Assembly (NCBI GenBank): GCA_029937135.1
Contig: JAPYQX010000141.1
Coordinates: forward strand, 1-7,446
Source of the DNA: Nitrospinota bacterium
GTDB taxonomy: Bacteria > UBA8248
Direction: 5' to 3'
Length of the DNA: 7,446 bases
Shown one piece after another: positions 1-7,060 of this stretch; within the stretch, counting starts at the first letter, position 1, and each line of letters opens with the position of its first letter. A program made the translations under genes and the position numbers. The notes under the pieces are model-generated. The model ran no database searches, had not been told where the DNA came from, and worked only from the letters and a program-made list of their open reading frames with translations.

Positions 1-19
1 GGCCTCGTTAAAGTCCTCA

Positions 20-1426
<1,407 letters not shown>

Positions 1427-1429
<3 letters not shown>

Positions 1430-1442
1430 TCCATTCCTCCCC
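1427..1442 (-). promoter_or_regulatory. Ribosome binding site that fixes the TTG start of the desaturase
   Basis: Read on the minus strand, GGGGAGGA (1435-1442) lies 5 nt before TTG at 1427-1429 and 8 nt before the following in-frame GTG. The only nearby ATG (1432-1434) is in another frame and too close to the Shine-Dalgarno. This supports a TTG (or GTG) start rather than an internal ATG. Confidence 0.7.
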
Positions 1443-1474
1443 TTGCTTTGAAATTAGACAGGTAAAATTGATAT

Positions 1475-1517
1475 CGCCCCGTGCATCGGCCCCGTTGCGC
1501 GCCCGCTGCACGGGGCG
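1475..1517. repeat. Perfect 11-bp inverted repeat upstream of the desaturase
   Basis: CGCCCCGTGCA (1475-1485) is exactly complementary to TGCACGGGGCG (1507-1517), with a 21-nt GC-rich spacer. It sits about 45-90 nt upstream of the desaturase start. It could be a long hairpin in the desaturase mRNA leader or a two-half-site operator. No T-run follows on either strand, so it does not look like an intrinsic terminator. Confidence 0.6.
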
Positions 1518-1694
1518 CTCAGTGTGCGGATGCTCTCAGGCCGGGTTTGAGCAGTACCCCCCCCAATACAAGCTTCCCAAAACCCGCCCATGTTCGGCGA
1601 GATGCCCTCGAAAAGCAAGCCGGAACCATCTGAAATATAAATGTTTCCGTGAAATTCGAAACCTCTGCCCCCACTTGGGCCTCCCATTTTTCGG

Positions 1695-1725
1695 GCCGAT
1701 GTCATACATTGCCGATGTCATACAT
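1695..1725. repeat. Two direct 15-nt repeats with 16-bp period, operator-like, upstream of the hydrolase
   Basis: GCCGATGTCATACAT occurs at 1695-1709 and again at 1711-1725, separated by one T. Each copy contains the small dyad ATGT-CAT-ACAT. The pair ends 32 nt before the hydrolase ATG, within the expected promoter or leader zone. Tandem sites at this spacing are typical of cooperative regulator binding, but a recent small tandem duplication would look the same. Confidence 0.6.
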
Positions 1726-1746
1726 CCACGTCACCCACTTTTCATC

Positions 1747-1760
1747 AGGAGCCGGCGATG
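1747..1760 (+). promoter_or_regulatory. Ribosome binding site of the alpha/beta hydrolase
   Basis: AGGAG at 1747-1751 precedes ATG at 1758 by six bases. It supports this start over the longer upstream frame that begins at 1468, which is in a different reading frame. Confidence 0.75.
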
Positions 1761-2642
1761 TCCGAAATCGAGGCCAACGGAATTAAACTTTTCTACGAAA
1801 CCTCCGGCGAGGGTACGCCCCTTGTTTTTGTCCACGAATTCGCGGGCGACCACCGAAGCTGGGAGGACCAAATCCGCTTCTTCGGCCGACGCTACAAGAC
1901 CGTCGTCTATAACGCCCGTGGGTTCCCTCCCTCCGAGGTTCCCGAGGAAGTTTCCGGCTACAGCCAGGACCTCGCCACCGACGATCTCGCCGGGCTCATC
2001 AACGCCCTCGGCCTTGCTCCGGCCCATGTCGTCGGCCTCTCGATGGGGGGCTTCGCCTCACTTCACCTCGCGCTGCGCTACCCCGAGCTGGCCCGCTCGT
2101 GCGTCGTGGCCGGCTGCGGCTACGGCTCGGTAATGGTCGAGCGCGAACGCTTTCAACAGGAGGCACGGGAAGTAGCCCGCCGCTTCCTCGACGAGGGCCT
2201 CGAAAAATTCGCCGAAACCTACACCACCGGGCCCACCCGCGTCCAACTCGAACGCAAAGACCCGGCCGCGTTCGCCCGCTTCCAGCGCCACTTCGTCGAG
2301 CGCTCCGCTCTCGGCTCGTCCAACACCATGCGCGGCCTTCAGAGCGCTCGCCCCTCGGTCTATGAGCTCGAAGACGCCATGAAAAAATGCCGTGTCCCCA
2401 CCCTCATTCTCACCGGCGACGAGGACGAGCCCTGCCTCGAGCCGGCCCTGTTCATGAAGCGCACCATCCCCACCTCGGCGCTCGTCACCTTCCCCAACGC
2501 CGGCCACCTCATTAATTTGGAAGAGCCCGCCATGTTCAACCGCACCGTCCTCGACTTCATCACCGAGGTGGACGCCGGGCGCTGGCCCACCCGCGACCCG
2601 CGCTCGATCAGCGGCTCCTCGCTGATGCAGGAGGAGAAGTAG
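1758..2642 (+). CDS. Alpha/beta hydrolase-fold protein (serine hydrolase, substrate unknown)
   Basis: This is a complete 294-residue cytoplasmic alpha/beta hydrolase with no signal peptide. The nucleophile elbow is GLSMGG with S95. The C-terminal GH in the NAGHL segment supplies H250, and the acid is D221 or D223 in the TGDEDEP turn. The oxyanion-loop segment after strand 3 reads HEFAGDHRSW (26-35), with HE where the common HG motif would be. The lid region is about 125-205. The family includes enol-lactonases, C-C bond hydrolases, esterases and haloperoxidase-like enzymes; nothing here separates these. The ATG has a good ribosome site, AGGAG at 1747-1751 with a 6-nt spacer. It is the only plus-strand gene, divergent from the desaturase and convergent with the AT-rich gene downstream. 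The last 20 or so residues are hydrophilic and probably disordered. Confidence 0.93.
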   Translation: MSEIEANGIKLFYETSGEGTPLVFVHEFAGDHRSWEDQIRFFGRRYKTVVYNARGFPPSEVPEEVSGYSQDLATDDLAGLINALGLAPAHVVGLSMGGFASLHLALRYPELARSCVVAGCGYGSVMVERERFQQEAREVARRFLDEGLEKFAETYTTGPTRVQLERKDPAAFARFQRHFVERSALGSSNTMRGLQSARPSVYELEDAMKKCRVPTLILTGDEDEPCLEPALFMKRTIPTSALVTFPNAGHLINLEEPAMFNRTVLDFITEVDAGRWPTRDPRSISGSSLMQEEK

Positions 2643-2748
2643 GGAGAAATTGTCAAATACAATTCCCACAAAGAACTAAGTTTCAGTATGTTGCAGGAAT
2701 TGAAGGGACGAAGAAAATCCCAGAATACGAAAAGAACGAGAAAAACCT

Positions 2749-3639
2749 TTATTCGTAGATTTCCGAATTGGCAATTTTTGTTAAAAAGATAATGCCATCT
2801 TCAACCCGCCGCTTTATCGCAAAAAGCGTAGATATTTCAAACTTTCCTGCAGATCCATGAGTGCCATCATTGAAAATTCCATATAATTGCATGATGTTGT
2901 CAATGTCCTTATCAATAAAATCGACCACAACCTGCCTTGCATTATCTTCTCGATGAAGAAGAAAAAGAATTTTGCTCATTCGCGTTGGCTGACCGTAGGT
3001 AGTTTTGACGCAATCAGGCATGGCACCAAGAACCTTAGAGTCAGGAGCTACAATTTCAAATATCTTTGTAAAAATTCCCCTGCAACTTGCGCAGAAATGT
3101 CTAGCAGCATCGGGATTTCTCGGGTTAAGCGAATAAACCGCTCCGGCCCATCGTTGGTCTAAGTCATTCGATATCTTTTTCAACTCTTCAGTTATTACCG
3201 TACCTCCCAAACTACCTTCATCTTGTTTACCTTCCAATTCATCGCCCAATAGAACATTTATTACTTCTAAGCTATTAGCATTTTCTTGTTCAGAAAAATC
3301 CAACAACAATCGATGATTTGCGTGGACCGCCTCACTCGCAACACCCTGTTCCAGGGTTTCAAATGCACTGTTCAACAAATAAACTGAAGACCTATAATCA
3401 GCATATTGCGTGATAGTTTTATGTTGGAACTTTGCTAACTCCATTCTAATTTTTTCGCGGTTAGACCTAACTCTGGCGTTACGACTTCTCACTTCATTGT
3501 TATATTTACCGACAGCCCTTCGCCTCTCTTGATCTTGTTTTCTTACAGCTTGATTGTGTTTACGAATGTCTTGATTAAATTTGTTGATCGCTTGACGTCT
3601 TTGAGCATTAAACTGGGAAAGAGTCATTCGCCTTGCCAT
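2749..3639 (-). CDS. Uncharacterised AT-rich gene: basic heptad-rich N-terminus plus helical C-terminal domain (possible defence/nuclease-associated protein)
   Basis: The predicted protein is 296 aa. The frame stays open to 3786, but ATG 3637-3639 has GAGGG seven bases upstream, and the extra 49 codons overlap the promoter. Residues 11-70 show a seven-residue rhythm rich in Asn, Gln, Arg and Lys (units such as IRKHNQA, VRKQDQE, YNNEVRS), predicting a long basic helix or coiled coil that might bind nucleic acid. After a helical middle comes DQRWAGAVYSLNP (161-173), a helix with R180, H181, C183, C186 and R187, and a late NDGTHG segment (257-262) with H261. From memory, this C-terminal half resembles standalone proteins labelled predicted pPIWI-associating nuclease, and its helix-plus-late-His layout recalls HEPN/Abi_C domains. 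Neither is verified. Composition is far more AT-rich than both neighbours, suggesting transfer. That it is a real gene is likely; its function is unknown. Confidence 0.8.
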   Translation of the reverse strand: MARRMTLSQFNAQRRQAINKFNQDIRKHNQAVRKQDQERRRAVGKYNNEVRSRNARVRSNREKIRMELAKFQHKTITQYADYRSSVYLLNSAFETLEQGVASEAVHANHRLLLDFSEQENANSLEVINVLLGDELEGKQDEGSLGGTVITEELKKISNDLDQRWAGAVYSLNPRNPDAARHFCASCRGIFTKIFEIVAPDSKVLGAMPDCVKTTYGQPTRMSKILFLLHREDNARQVVVDFIDKDIDNIMQLYGIFNDGTHGSAGKFEISTLFAIKRRVEDGIIFLTKIANSEIYE

Positions 3640-3653
3640 TAATTTACCCTCAG

Positions 3654-3667
3654 AGTTAAATTTAACT
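3654..3667. promoter_or_regulatory. Perfect 14-bp palindrome in the leader of the AT-rich gene
   Basis: AGTTAAATTTAACT is a perfect self-complementary 14-mer ending 14 bases upstream of the start codon and just ahead of the ribosome site (rc of CCCTC, 3647-3651). It lies downstream of the proposed -10. This would suit a repressor or autoregulatory operator. Because the area is AT-rich, chance occurrence is possible. Confidence 0.4.
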
Positions 3668-3766
3668 TGATCACGGCAGCCCGCAAAGAAGACACCGAGA
3701 AAATAAATTCTAAATTTACCGCATGGGCGGAAGCGGGAAAAGGAGATTCTAGAGGGCGGAAGATTT

Positions 3767-3795
3767 ATTATACAAACCAATTTCAAAATACAAGT
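3767..3795 (-). promoter_or_regulatory. Candidate sigma70 promoter of the AT-rich gene
   Basis: On the minus strand an exact TATAAT (plus-strand 3767-3772) is preceded by weak -35 options: ACTTGT at 17 bp (3790-3795) or TTGTAT at 15 bp (3788-3793). It would give a leader of about 120 nt before the ATG at 3639. The -10 is convincing, the -35 is not. Confidence 0.4.
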
Positions 3796-3802
3796 TTATT
3801 AG

Positions 3803-3860
3803 TAACCCAAGGGGATTTGAACTCCTGTTCCAGGCTTGAGTTGCAAAACCGCCTGACGTT
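3803..3860 (-). other. tRNA-3'-half-like sequence (possible attachment-site remnant)
   Basis: Read on the minus strand, this stretch contains GTTCAAATCC (T-loop consensus GTTCRANYC-like) within AGGAG/CCCCT arms that pair with one mismatch. It is preceded by TTGCAA, which resembles an anticodon loop. A TTGGGTTAC tail stands where an acceptor strand would be. No matching 5' acceptor (TAACCCA) or D-arm is found upstream, and the anticodon-to-T-loop spacing is about 3 nt too long. It is therefore not a complete tRNA. It lies exactly at the border between the AT-rich islet and GC-rich DNA, where tRNA 3'-end fragments are often left by integrating elements. Chance similarity remains possible. Confidence 0.25.
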
Positions 3861-3863
3861 TGC

Positions 3864-4009
3864 CTAGCCCGGCATGTTCCGCCTGTGCGCCCGGTGATAG
3901 GGGTCGGGGGCACAGACCAGGACTTTTTTCGAGAGCGTGGCGGCGGCGTTTAGCGACCGGTAAGGGTCTCGGAGCATCTCGCGGGCGAAGAGAACTAAGC
4001 CGCCCTGAC
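3864..4009 (-). pseudogene. Truncated 3' end of an Old Yellow Enzyme (YqjM/NamA-type) gene
   Basis: This minus-strand frame encodes a 44-residue stretch (FAREMLRDPY through HRAHRRNMPG, then stop) that matches the C-terminus of the oxidoreductase gene at 7074-7446, with about 32 of 44 residues identical by my count. At DNA level the similarity runs from about 3851 (13 bases past the stop) to about 4009, then stops abruptly. The upstream flavin-binding barrel is missing. A GTG start at 4046 would give a 60-aa peptide, but no domain remains, so this is a gene remnant. It sits between the AT-rich islet and the end of the transporter gene. The frame is still open, so the truncation may be fairly recent. 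Confidence 0.8.
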
Positions 4010-4073
4010 TGGGAAAAGGGTCAAACAGAGCCCCCCCACTGTTCACGACCGTGTAAGAGGATTTCCCCTATCT

Positions 4074-5261
4074 TTACTCTTCCGAGTGTTTCATCTCCTT
4101 TTCGGGATCGGCGACGGTGAAAGCGAAGACAAGCGCCGCGGCGACCAACAAAAGAGCAATGATGTCGAAAGAGTGCGCATAGCTCATCCGGGCGATGAGG
4201 AATCCCGCGATGATGGGCCCCGCCGATTCGCCAATATCCCAAATCGTGCCGAACACCCCCATGGCCGATCCCATGCGGCCCGCCTTGACGAGATCCGCAA
4301 CGAGAGCCGTTGTGACGGGGGTGACCGAAGCCACGCCGAGCCCGAGAAGCGCGGATGAAATAATCAGAAATTGAAAACTATCCCCACGAAAGATGACAGG
4401 AAGGGAACCGGCGCAAACGAGGAGGCCGATGATGATCACGGGTTTGCGCCCGACCCGGTCCGAGGACCATCCGGCGAGCGGCTTTGCCACCATGGCGGTC
4501 GCGAGCTGCGCCCCAAGGACAATTCCGATCTGGGCGTCGTTGAGCGAGGCCGCCCTGGCGTAAATTGGAATGAACCCAAGGAAAGCGCCGTATCCCACGT
4601 ACATGACGGCTTCGAGACCCGAGGCGATGACCACCGGCGGGTTGGATACGACCTCGATTATTCCGTCGCGAAACTTTTCCCAGCGGGATTCCGTGGATGG
4701 GCTCCGCTCTTCGGGAGCGGGTGGCTCAGGCAGGAACAGGACGGCCAGCAGGGTAATGATCCCCAGAACCCCCACCAGCAGGTATGTGGCGGTGTAGCTC
4801 GCCGTGTAGAACAAAACCGTCCCGCCGATGAGGGGGCCCACCGTCGAGCCGACATCGTTCGCGGATGCGTACCAGCCCAGTTTTACCCCTCTCCCCTCCC
4901 CGGCGAGGTCAGCGATATAGGCCGCCGCCACCGGAGAGAATATGGCGGTGGCGAAGCCATGAAGGAAACGCAGGAGGAGAAGGGAAATCGGACCGTTTAC
5001 AAATGGATACAAGAAGGGCGGAATCGCGAAAAACAGACACCCCAGCAACATCATCCGTTTTTTCCCGATTACATCCGAGAGCGCTCCGGCGGGAAGTTTG
5101 ATGAAAATGCCGGTGATCGTTGAAGCCGCGACAATGACGCCCAGCAGTTCCGGCGAAGCTCCCAGGTCCTGTGCGAACCGGGGCAAGATGGGGCTTCTGG
5201 CCATCTGATAGCCAAGACGGGACAGCATCGACGCAACTACGACAGCCATGAACGCGTTCAT
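4074..5261 (-). CDS. Major facilitator superfamily transporter, 12 TM, drug/efflux-like
   Basis: This is a complete 395-residue inner-membrane transporter with twelve predicted helices in two six-helix halves. The signature loop between helices 2 and 3 is GALSDVIGKKRM (59-70), and its counterpart between helices 8 and 9 is GWSSDRVGRKP (264-274). A central cytoplasmic loop, rich in Pro and charged residues (about 178-205), separates the halves. The helix-4/5 region (R98, then SPVAAAYIAD and GPLIGG) resembles proton-driven multidrug antiporters of the DHA1 type, so substrate export is more likely than sugar uptake; the substrate itself is unknown. ATG 5259-5261 has GAGGGAG about 7 nt upstream. 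The gene begins 40 nt after the stop of the DUF2148 gene on the same strand, implying co-transcription. A clear terminator is not visible in the 64 bases before the oxidoreductase remnant. Confidence 0.93.
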   Translation of the reverse strand: MNAFMAVVVASMLSRLGYQMARSPILPRFAQDLGASPELLGVIVAASTITGIFIKLPAGALSDVIGKKRMMLLGCLFFAIPPFLYPFVNGPISLLLLRFLHGFATAIFSPVAAAYIADLAGEGRGVKLGWYASANDVGSTVGPLIGGTVLFYTASYTATYLLVGVLGIITLLAVLFLPEPPAPEERSPSTESRWEKFRDGIIEVVSNPPVVIASGLEAVMYVGYGAFLGFIPIYARAASLNDAQIGIVLGAQLATAMVAKPLAGWSSDRVGRKPVIIIGLLVCAGSLPVIFRGDSFQFLIISSALLGLGVASVTPVTTALVADLVKAGRMGSAMGVFGTIWDIGESAGPIIAGFLIARMSYAHSFDIIALLLVAAALVFAFTVADPEKEMKHSEE

Positions 5262-5301
5262 CGGCTATCTCCCTCAATTCTTACCTCAAAAGACGCCGCG
5301 C

Positions 5302-6021
5302 TCATTCTTCGGGCTCATGGTCAGGCAGATGCGCCCACCGCCCGTCTTCGGTTTTCACCGGAAGAGTATTCGTTGCGGGAAGCGAGCCGAGTTCGGCGGA
5401 ATCGAAATCAACCGCGGGCATCCGTTTGTCAAAACCAACGTTTTTGTGGGTGATGCTCATTGAAAGGGCAACCGCGACCTCGGATTGAATGATTCCCAGC
5501 TTGCGGGCGGCAATCGCAATCCGCGTCTGGCAGCGCGTATCAACATTATAAAGGCTCGCGGCCTTGGCGGCGGAACCCACGGCGATTCCCAGGTCGATGT
5601 TCCGTAAATTGCATTGCGGCCCGACGAACTCAAAAAAATTGCTCTTTTTTCTAAGGGGTTTCGCCGCTTCCATGAACTCGGCACAGGTCGCAAATCCGCA
5701 TGCCCCGCAATCGTAAACAGGGGGATACCAGTTCTCAAGAATTCCAATAAACAACACCCCATCCAATTTTTCAGCCGTAGCGGCATCGCGGAACCAAATC
5801 TCTTGTCTTCTCTCTTTTCCCCGCGCACGTATCCACTCGGCGAGCCTGCCGATAGTTTCCTTGTCGTCCACAATCACGGTTTCAATAAATAAAGGCTTTC
5901 CCTTGTTGAAAAGCTGGCCCCCCGACTTGGGAGCGGTCACCGCCGCCGCCGCGCAAAGACTCGCCACGGTTCTAATCACATCTCCCTTGATCTCATCGAT
6001 GCCGTTTAACAAGACGACCAT
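5302..6021 (-). CDS. DUF2148 family protein, predicted iron-sulphur (ferredoxin-like) protein
   Basis: The 239-residue protein matches the DUF2148/COG4739 pattern: an N-terminal helix with AAAAVTAPKSGG (23-35), a central CGACGFATC motif (C105, C108, C113), and C137 in GPQCNLRNIDLGIAVGSAAK. These four cysteines (CX2CX4CX23C) could hold a 4Fe-4S cluster, as in the CGxCGxxxC domains of RnfB and corrinoid Fe-S proteins. C23 and C164 are further cysteines. It should be cytoplasmic; the family is common in anaerobes but has no assigned reaction. The frame extends to GTG 6183 (overlapping the upstream stop as GTGA), but that start has no ribosome site and the extra 54 residues look non-coding. ATG 6019-6021 has AGGAG only one or two bases upstream, so TTG 6010-6012 may be the true start. 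It is the middle gene of a probable operon. Confidence 0.85.
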   Translation of the reverse strand: MVVLLNGIDEIKGDVIRTVASLCAAAAVTAPKSGGQLFNKGKPLFIETVIVDDKETIGRLAEWIRARGKERRQEIWFRDAATAEKLDGVLFIGILENWYPPVYDCGACGFATCAEFMEAAKPLRKKSNFFEFVGPQCNLRNIDLGIAVGSAAKAASLYNVDTRCQTRIAIAARKLGIIQSEVAVALSMSITHKNVGFDKRMPAVDFDSAELGSLPATNTLPVKTEDGRWAHLPDHEPEE

Positions 6022-6075
6022 TCTCCTTTCTTTCCGCGACCAAACGAACTCTAGAAGAGCTCCTCGCGGCTTCAA

Positions 6076-6096
6076 CCGCCGGGCGCTGTCCGGCGG
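6076..6096 (-). other. GC hairpin between the small membrane gene and the DUF2148 gene
   Basis: CCGCCGG (6076-6082) and CCGGCGG (6090-6096) form a perfect 7-bp stem with a 7-nt loop, in the 158-nt gap between the two genes. No U-run follows on the minus strand. It may be an mRNA processing or stability element rather than a terminator. Confidence 0.5.
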
Positions 6097-6179
6097 CGGG
6101 CGGGAGGAAAGCTTGACCCGTTGAATTATAGTCCGTAGCCGGTCTGAATAAAGGAAAAAACAGGGACCAGAAGGGACTC

Positions 6180-6671
6180 TCACTTCATAATTTCTATCAT
6201 GGCTTCCTTCATCTCGCCTTTCAATTTCTCAATTTTTCGGGGCGCCATATAGGGATCAGTCGAACCGAACATCACGAAAGAGCCCATCGCCCGTATGCTA
6301 GTCCTCAGGTCCGCATTGAGGAGAAAAGTGGAGACAAGTGTGGTCACCATGCAAACCACGACCCAGGCCGCGTATAGTTTGATTTGCCTTAATCTGTTCT
6401 GCATCAGGATGCGCTCCATTCCACTCTCGCTCCGGCGGGCCCTTCGTTCCCCTCTTCGGGACCTCCTTCTTCTCTCCCCGCCGAAGCGGGACCTTTTCAC
6501 CCGCCCAACGCTCACCCGCATCATTCGCATGATCCCGATGGCCACAAAGGTCATGAATATTCCGTAAGCGTTTACGGAAATATCCTTCCAGACATATCCA
6601 TAAAAAGTGGCGAACTCGTTGACAGACGAGCTGACCAGAACACCGATGAAGCCAATAAAAATGAAAACCAC
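6180..6671 (-). CDS. Small three-TM membrane protein with Arg-rich cytoplasmic loop, unknown function
   Basis: I do not recognise this 163-residue protein. It has hydrophobic segments at about 1-16, 35-50 and 99-118. Between the second and third lies a strongly basic stretch (about 52-82) with at least fifteen Arg or Lys, including RRRRSRR. By the positive-inside rule this loop should be cytoplasmic, putting the N-terminus in the cytoplasm. The tail after the last helix contains an amphipathic Lys/Glu/Met-rich segment (146-163). The start is GTG 6669-6671, supported by an excellent AGGAGG seven bases upstream on the minus strand. Codon use and the good ribosome site argue for a real gene. It is first in a probable operon with the DUF2148 and MFS genes, although the 158-nt gap to the next gene leaves room for a separate promoter. 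Confidence 0.7.
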   Translation of the reverse strand: MVFIFIGFIGVLVSSSVNEFATFYGYVWKDISVNAYGIFMTFVAIGIMRMMRVSVGRVKRSRFGGERRRRSRRGERRARRSESGMERILMQNRLRQIKLYAAWVVVCMVTTLVSTFLLNADLRTSIRAMGSFVMFGSTDPYMAPRKIEKLKGEMKEAMIEIMK

Positions 6672-6684
6672 CCAACGACCTCCT
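6669..6684 (-). promoter_or_regulatory. Strong ribosome site that fixes the GTG start of the small membrane gene
   Basis: On the minus strand AGGAGG (plus-strand 6679-6684) stands seven bases before GTG at 6669-6671. The competing longer frame in this area, starting at 6771, has no comparable site. Confidence 0.7.
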
Positions 6685-6711
6685 GTTAGCTCCTGCGACT
6701 GTTTGCTCCGT

Positions 6712-6729
6712 GGCGCGGATACCCGCGCC
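6712..6729 (-). other. GC hairpin in the leader of the small membrane gene
   Basis: GGCGCGG (6712-6718) and CCGCGCC (6723-6729) form a perfect 7-bp stem with a 4-nt loop, about 28 nt upstream of the ribosome site. It would sit in the 5' leader of the operon mRNA. No U-run follows on the minus strand, so a simple terminator is unlikely; a stability or regulatory role is possible. Confidence 0.5.
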
Positions 6730-6802
6730 CTGAATGCTCAAAAAAGACGTACGCACAAAAAAATCAGTCACTTTTGTAGGTGCCGGAGTGCTTTAATATT
6801 TA

Positions 6803-6831
6803 TCTATATTGACTATTATAACTAATGTTAA
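6803..6831 (-). promoter_or_regulatory. Candidate sigma70 promoter of the three-gene operon
   Basis: On the minus strand, TTAACA (plus-strand 6826-6831) and TATAGA (6803-6808) are separated by exactly 17 bp, close to the TTGACA/TATAAT consensus. A second exact TATAAT lies inside the spacer. Transcription would begin near 6796, giving a leader of about 125 nt that includes the GC hairpin at 6712-6729. The AT-rich patch contrasts with its GC-rich surroundings. Confidence 0.45.
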
Positions 6832-6957
6832 TATTTCTTCGCATCGGTCACGGAGCGTTGGAATCAATCGTGTAGCTAAAGGGAGTTTCGGGGAATTCGA
6901 AAATGTAGAAGGAGAATCCGGGGAAAGATAGACGCGCTCGGGATGCCAATCTCAAAG

Positions 6958-6984
6958 AAAAACCCCGACGAGGGAACGCTGGGG
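6958..6984 (-). terminator. Probable intrinsic terminator of the oxidoreductase gene
   Basis: On the minus strand CCCCAGCG and CGTCGGGG form a stem (4 GC pairs, one mismatch, then GU and two GC pairs) followed at once by TTTTTC. It lies about 90 nt past the oxidoreductase stop and upstream of the operon promoter, the expected position for separating the two transcription units. Confidence 0.45.
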
Positions 6985-7060
6985 AAGCGGAGGTTGGCGA
7001 AGGCTGACCCGATGTCTGATTTGAGGAATCATTCGGAGAATTTTTCGAGCTGATCAGTGC

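Larger units (their letters stand above)
1430..1757. other. Divergent intergenic region between desaturase and alpha/beta hydrolase
   Basis: These 328 bases separate two divergent genes and should hold both promoters. I see the desaturase ribosome site, an 11-bp inverted repeat (1475-1517), a run of eight C (1557-1564), an AT-rich patch around 1634-1660 with a TATAAA, and a pair of 15-nt direct repeats (1695-1725). No convincing -35/-10 pair could be assigned for either gene. Open frames that cross the region look like shadows, with no ribosome site or recognisable protein character. Confidence 0.6.

Noticed and set aside
1557..1564. Run of eight C as a phase-variable tract
   Set aside because: It lies in non-coding DNA well away from either start, with no paired promoter elements around it to support switching.
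1468..2133. Plus-strand frame of 221 codons crossing the intergenic region into the hydrolase
   Set aside because: It overlaps the hydrolase in another frame, is Pro/Arg/Ser-rich, and lacks a ribosome site.
2648..2664. AATTGT/ACAATT 6-bp hairpin after the hydrolase stop
   Set aside because: AT-only stem with no T-run on the plus strand; too weak for an intrinsic terminator.
3640..3786. N-terminal extension of the AT-rich gene to 3786
   Set aside because: It covers the probable -10 and the palindrome, has no ribosome site, and its sequence has no heptad character; ATG 3639 has a good ribosome site.
4021..4045. AACAG/CTGTT small inverted repeat around a C7 run after the transporter gene
   Set aside because: Only five pairs with a long loop and no proper U-tract; not a convincing terminator.
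4371..5123. Plus-strand frame of 250 codons inside the MFS gene
   Set aside because: It is antisense to a clear 12-TM transporter, and its composition is typical of a reverse-strand shadow.
6022..6183. 54-residue N-terminal extension of the DUF2148 protein starting at GTG 6183
   Set aside because: Despite the GTGA overlap with the upstream stop there is no ribosome site, and the family normally begins near the LNGIDEIKGDVIR segment.
6298..6771. Alternative minus-strand frame of 157 codons over the small membrane gene
   Set aside because: It has no ribosome site and no hydrophobic pattern, while the frame at 6180-6671 has AGGAGG and three membrane segments.
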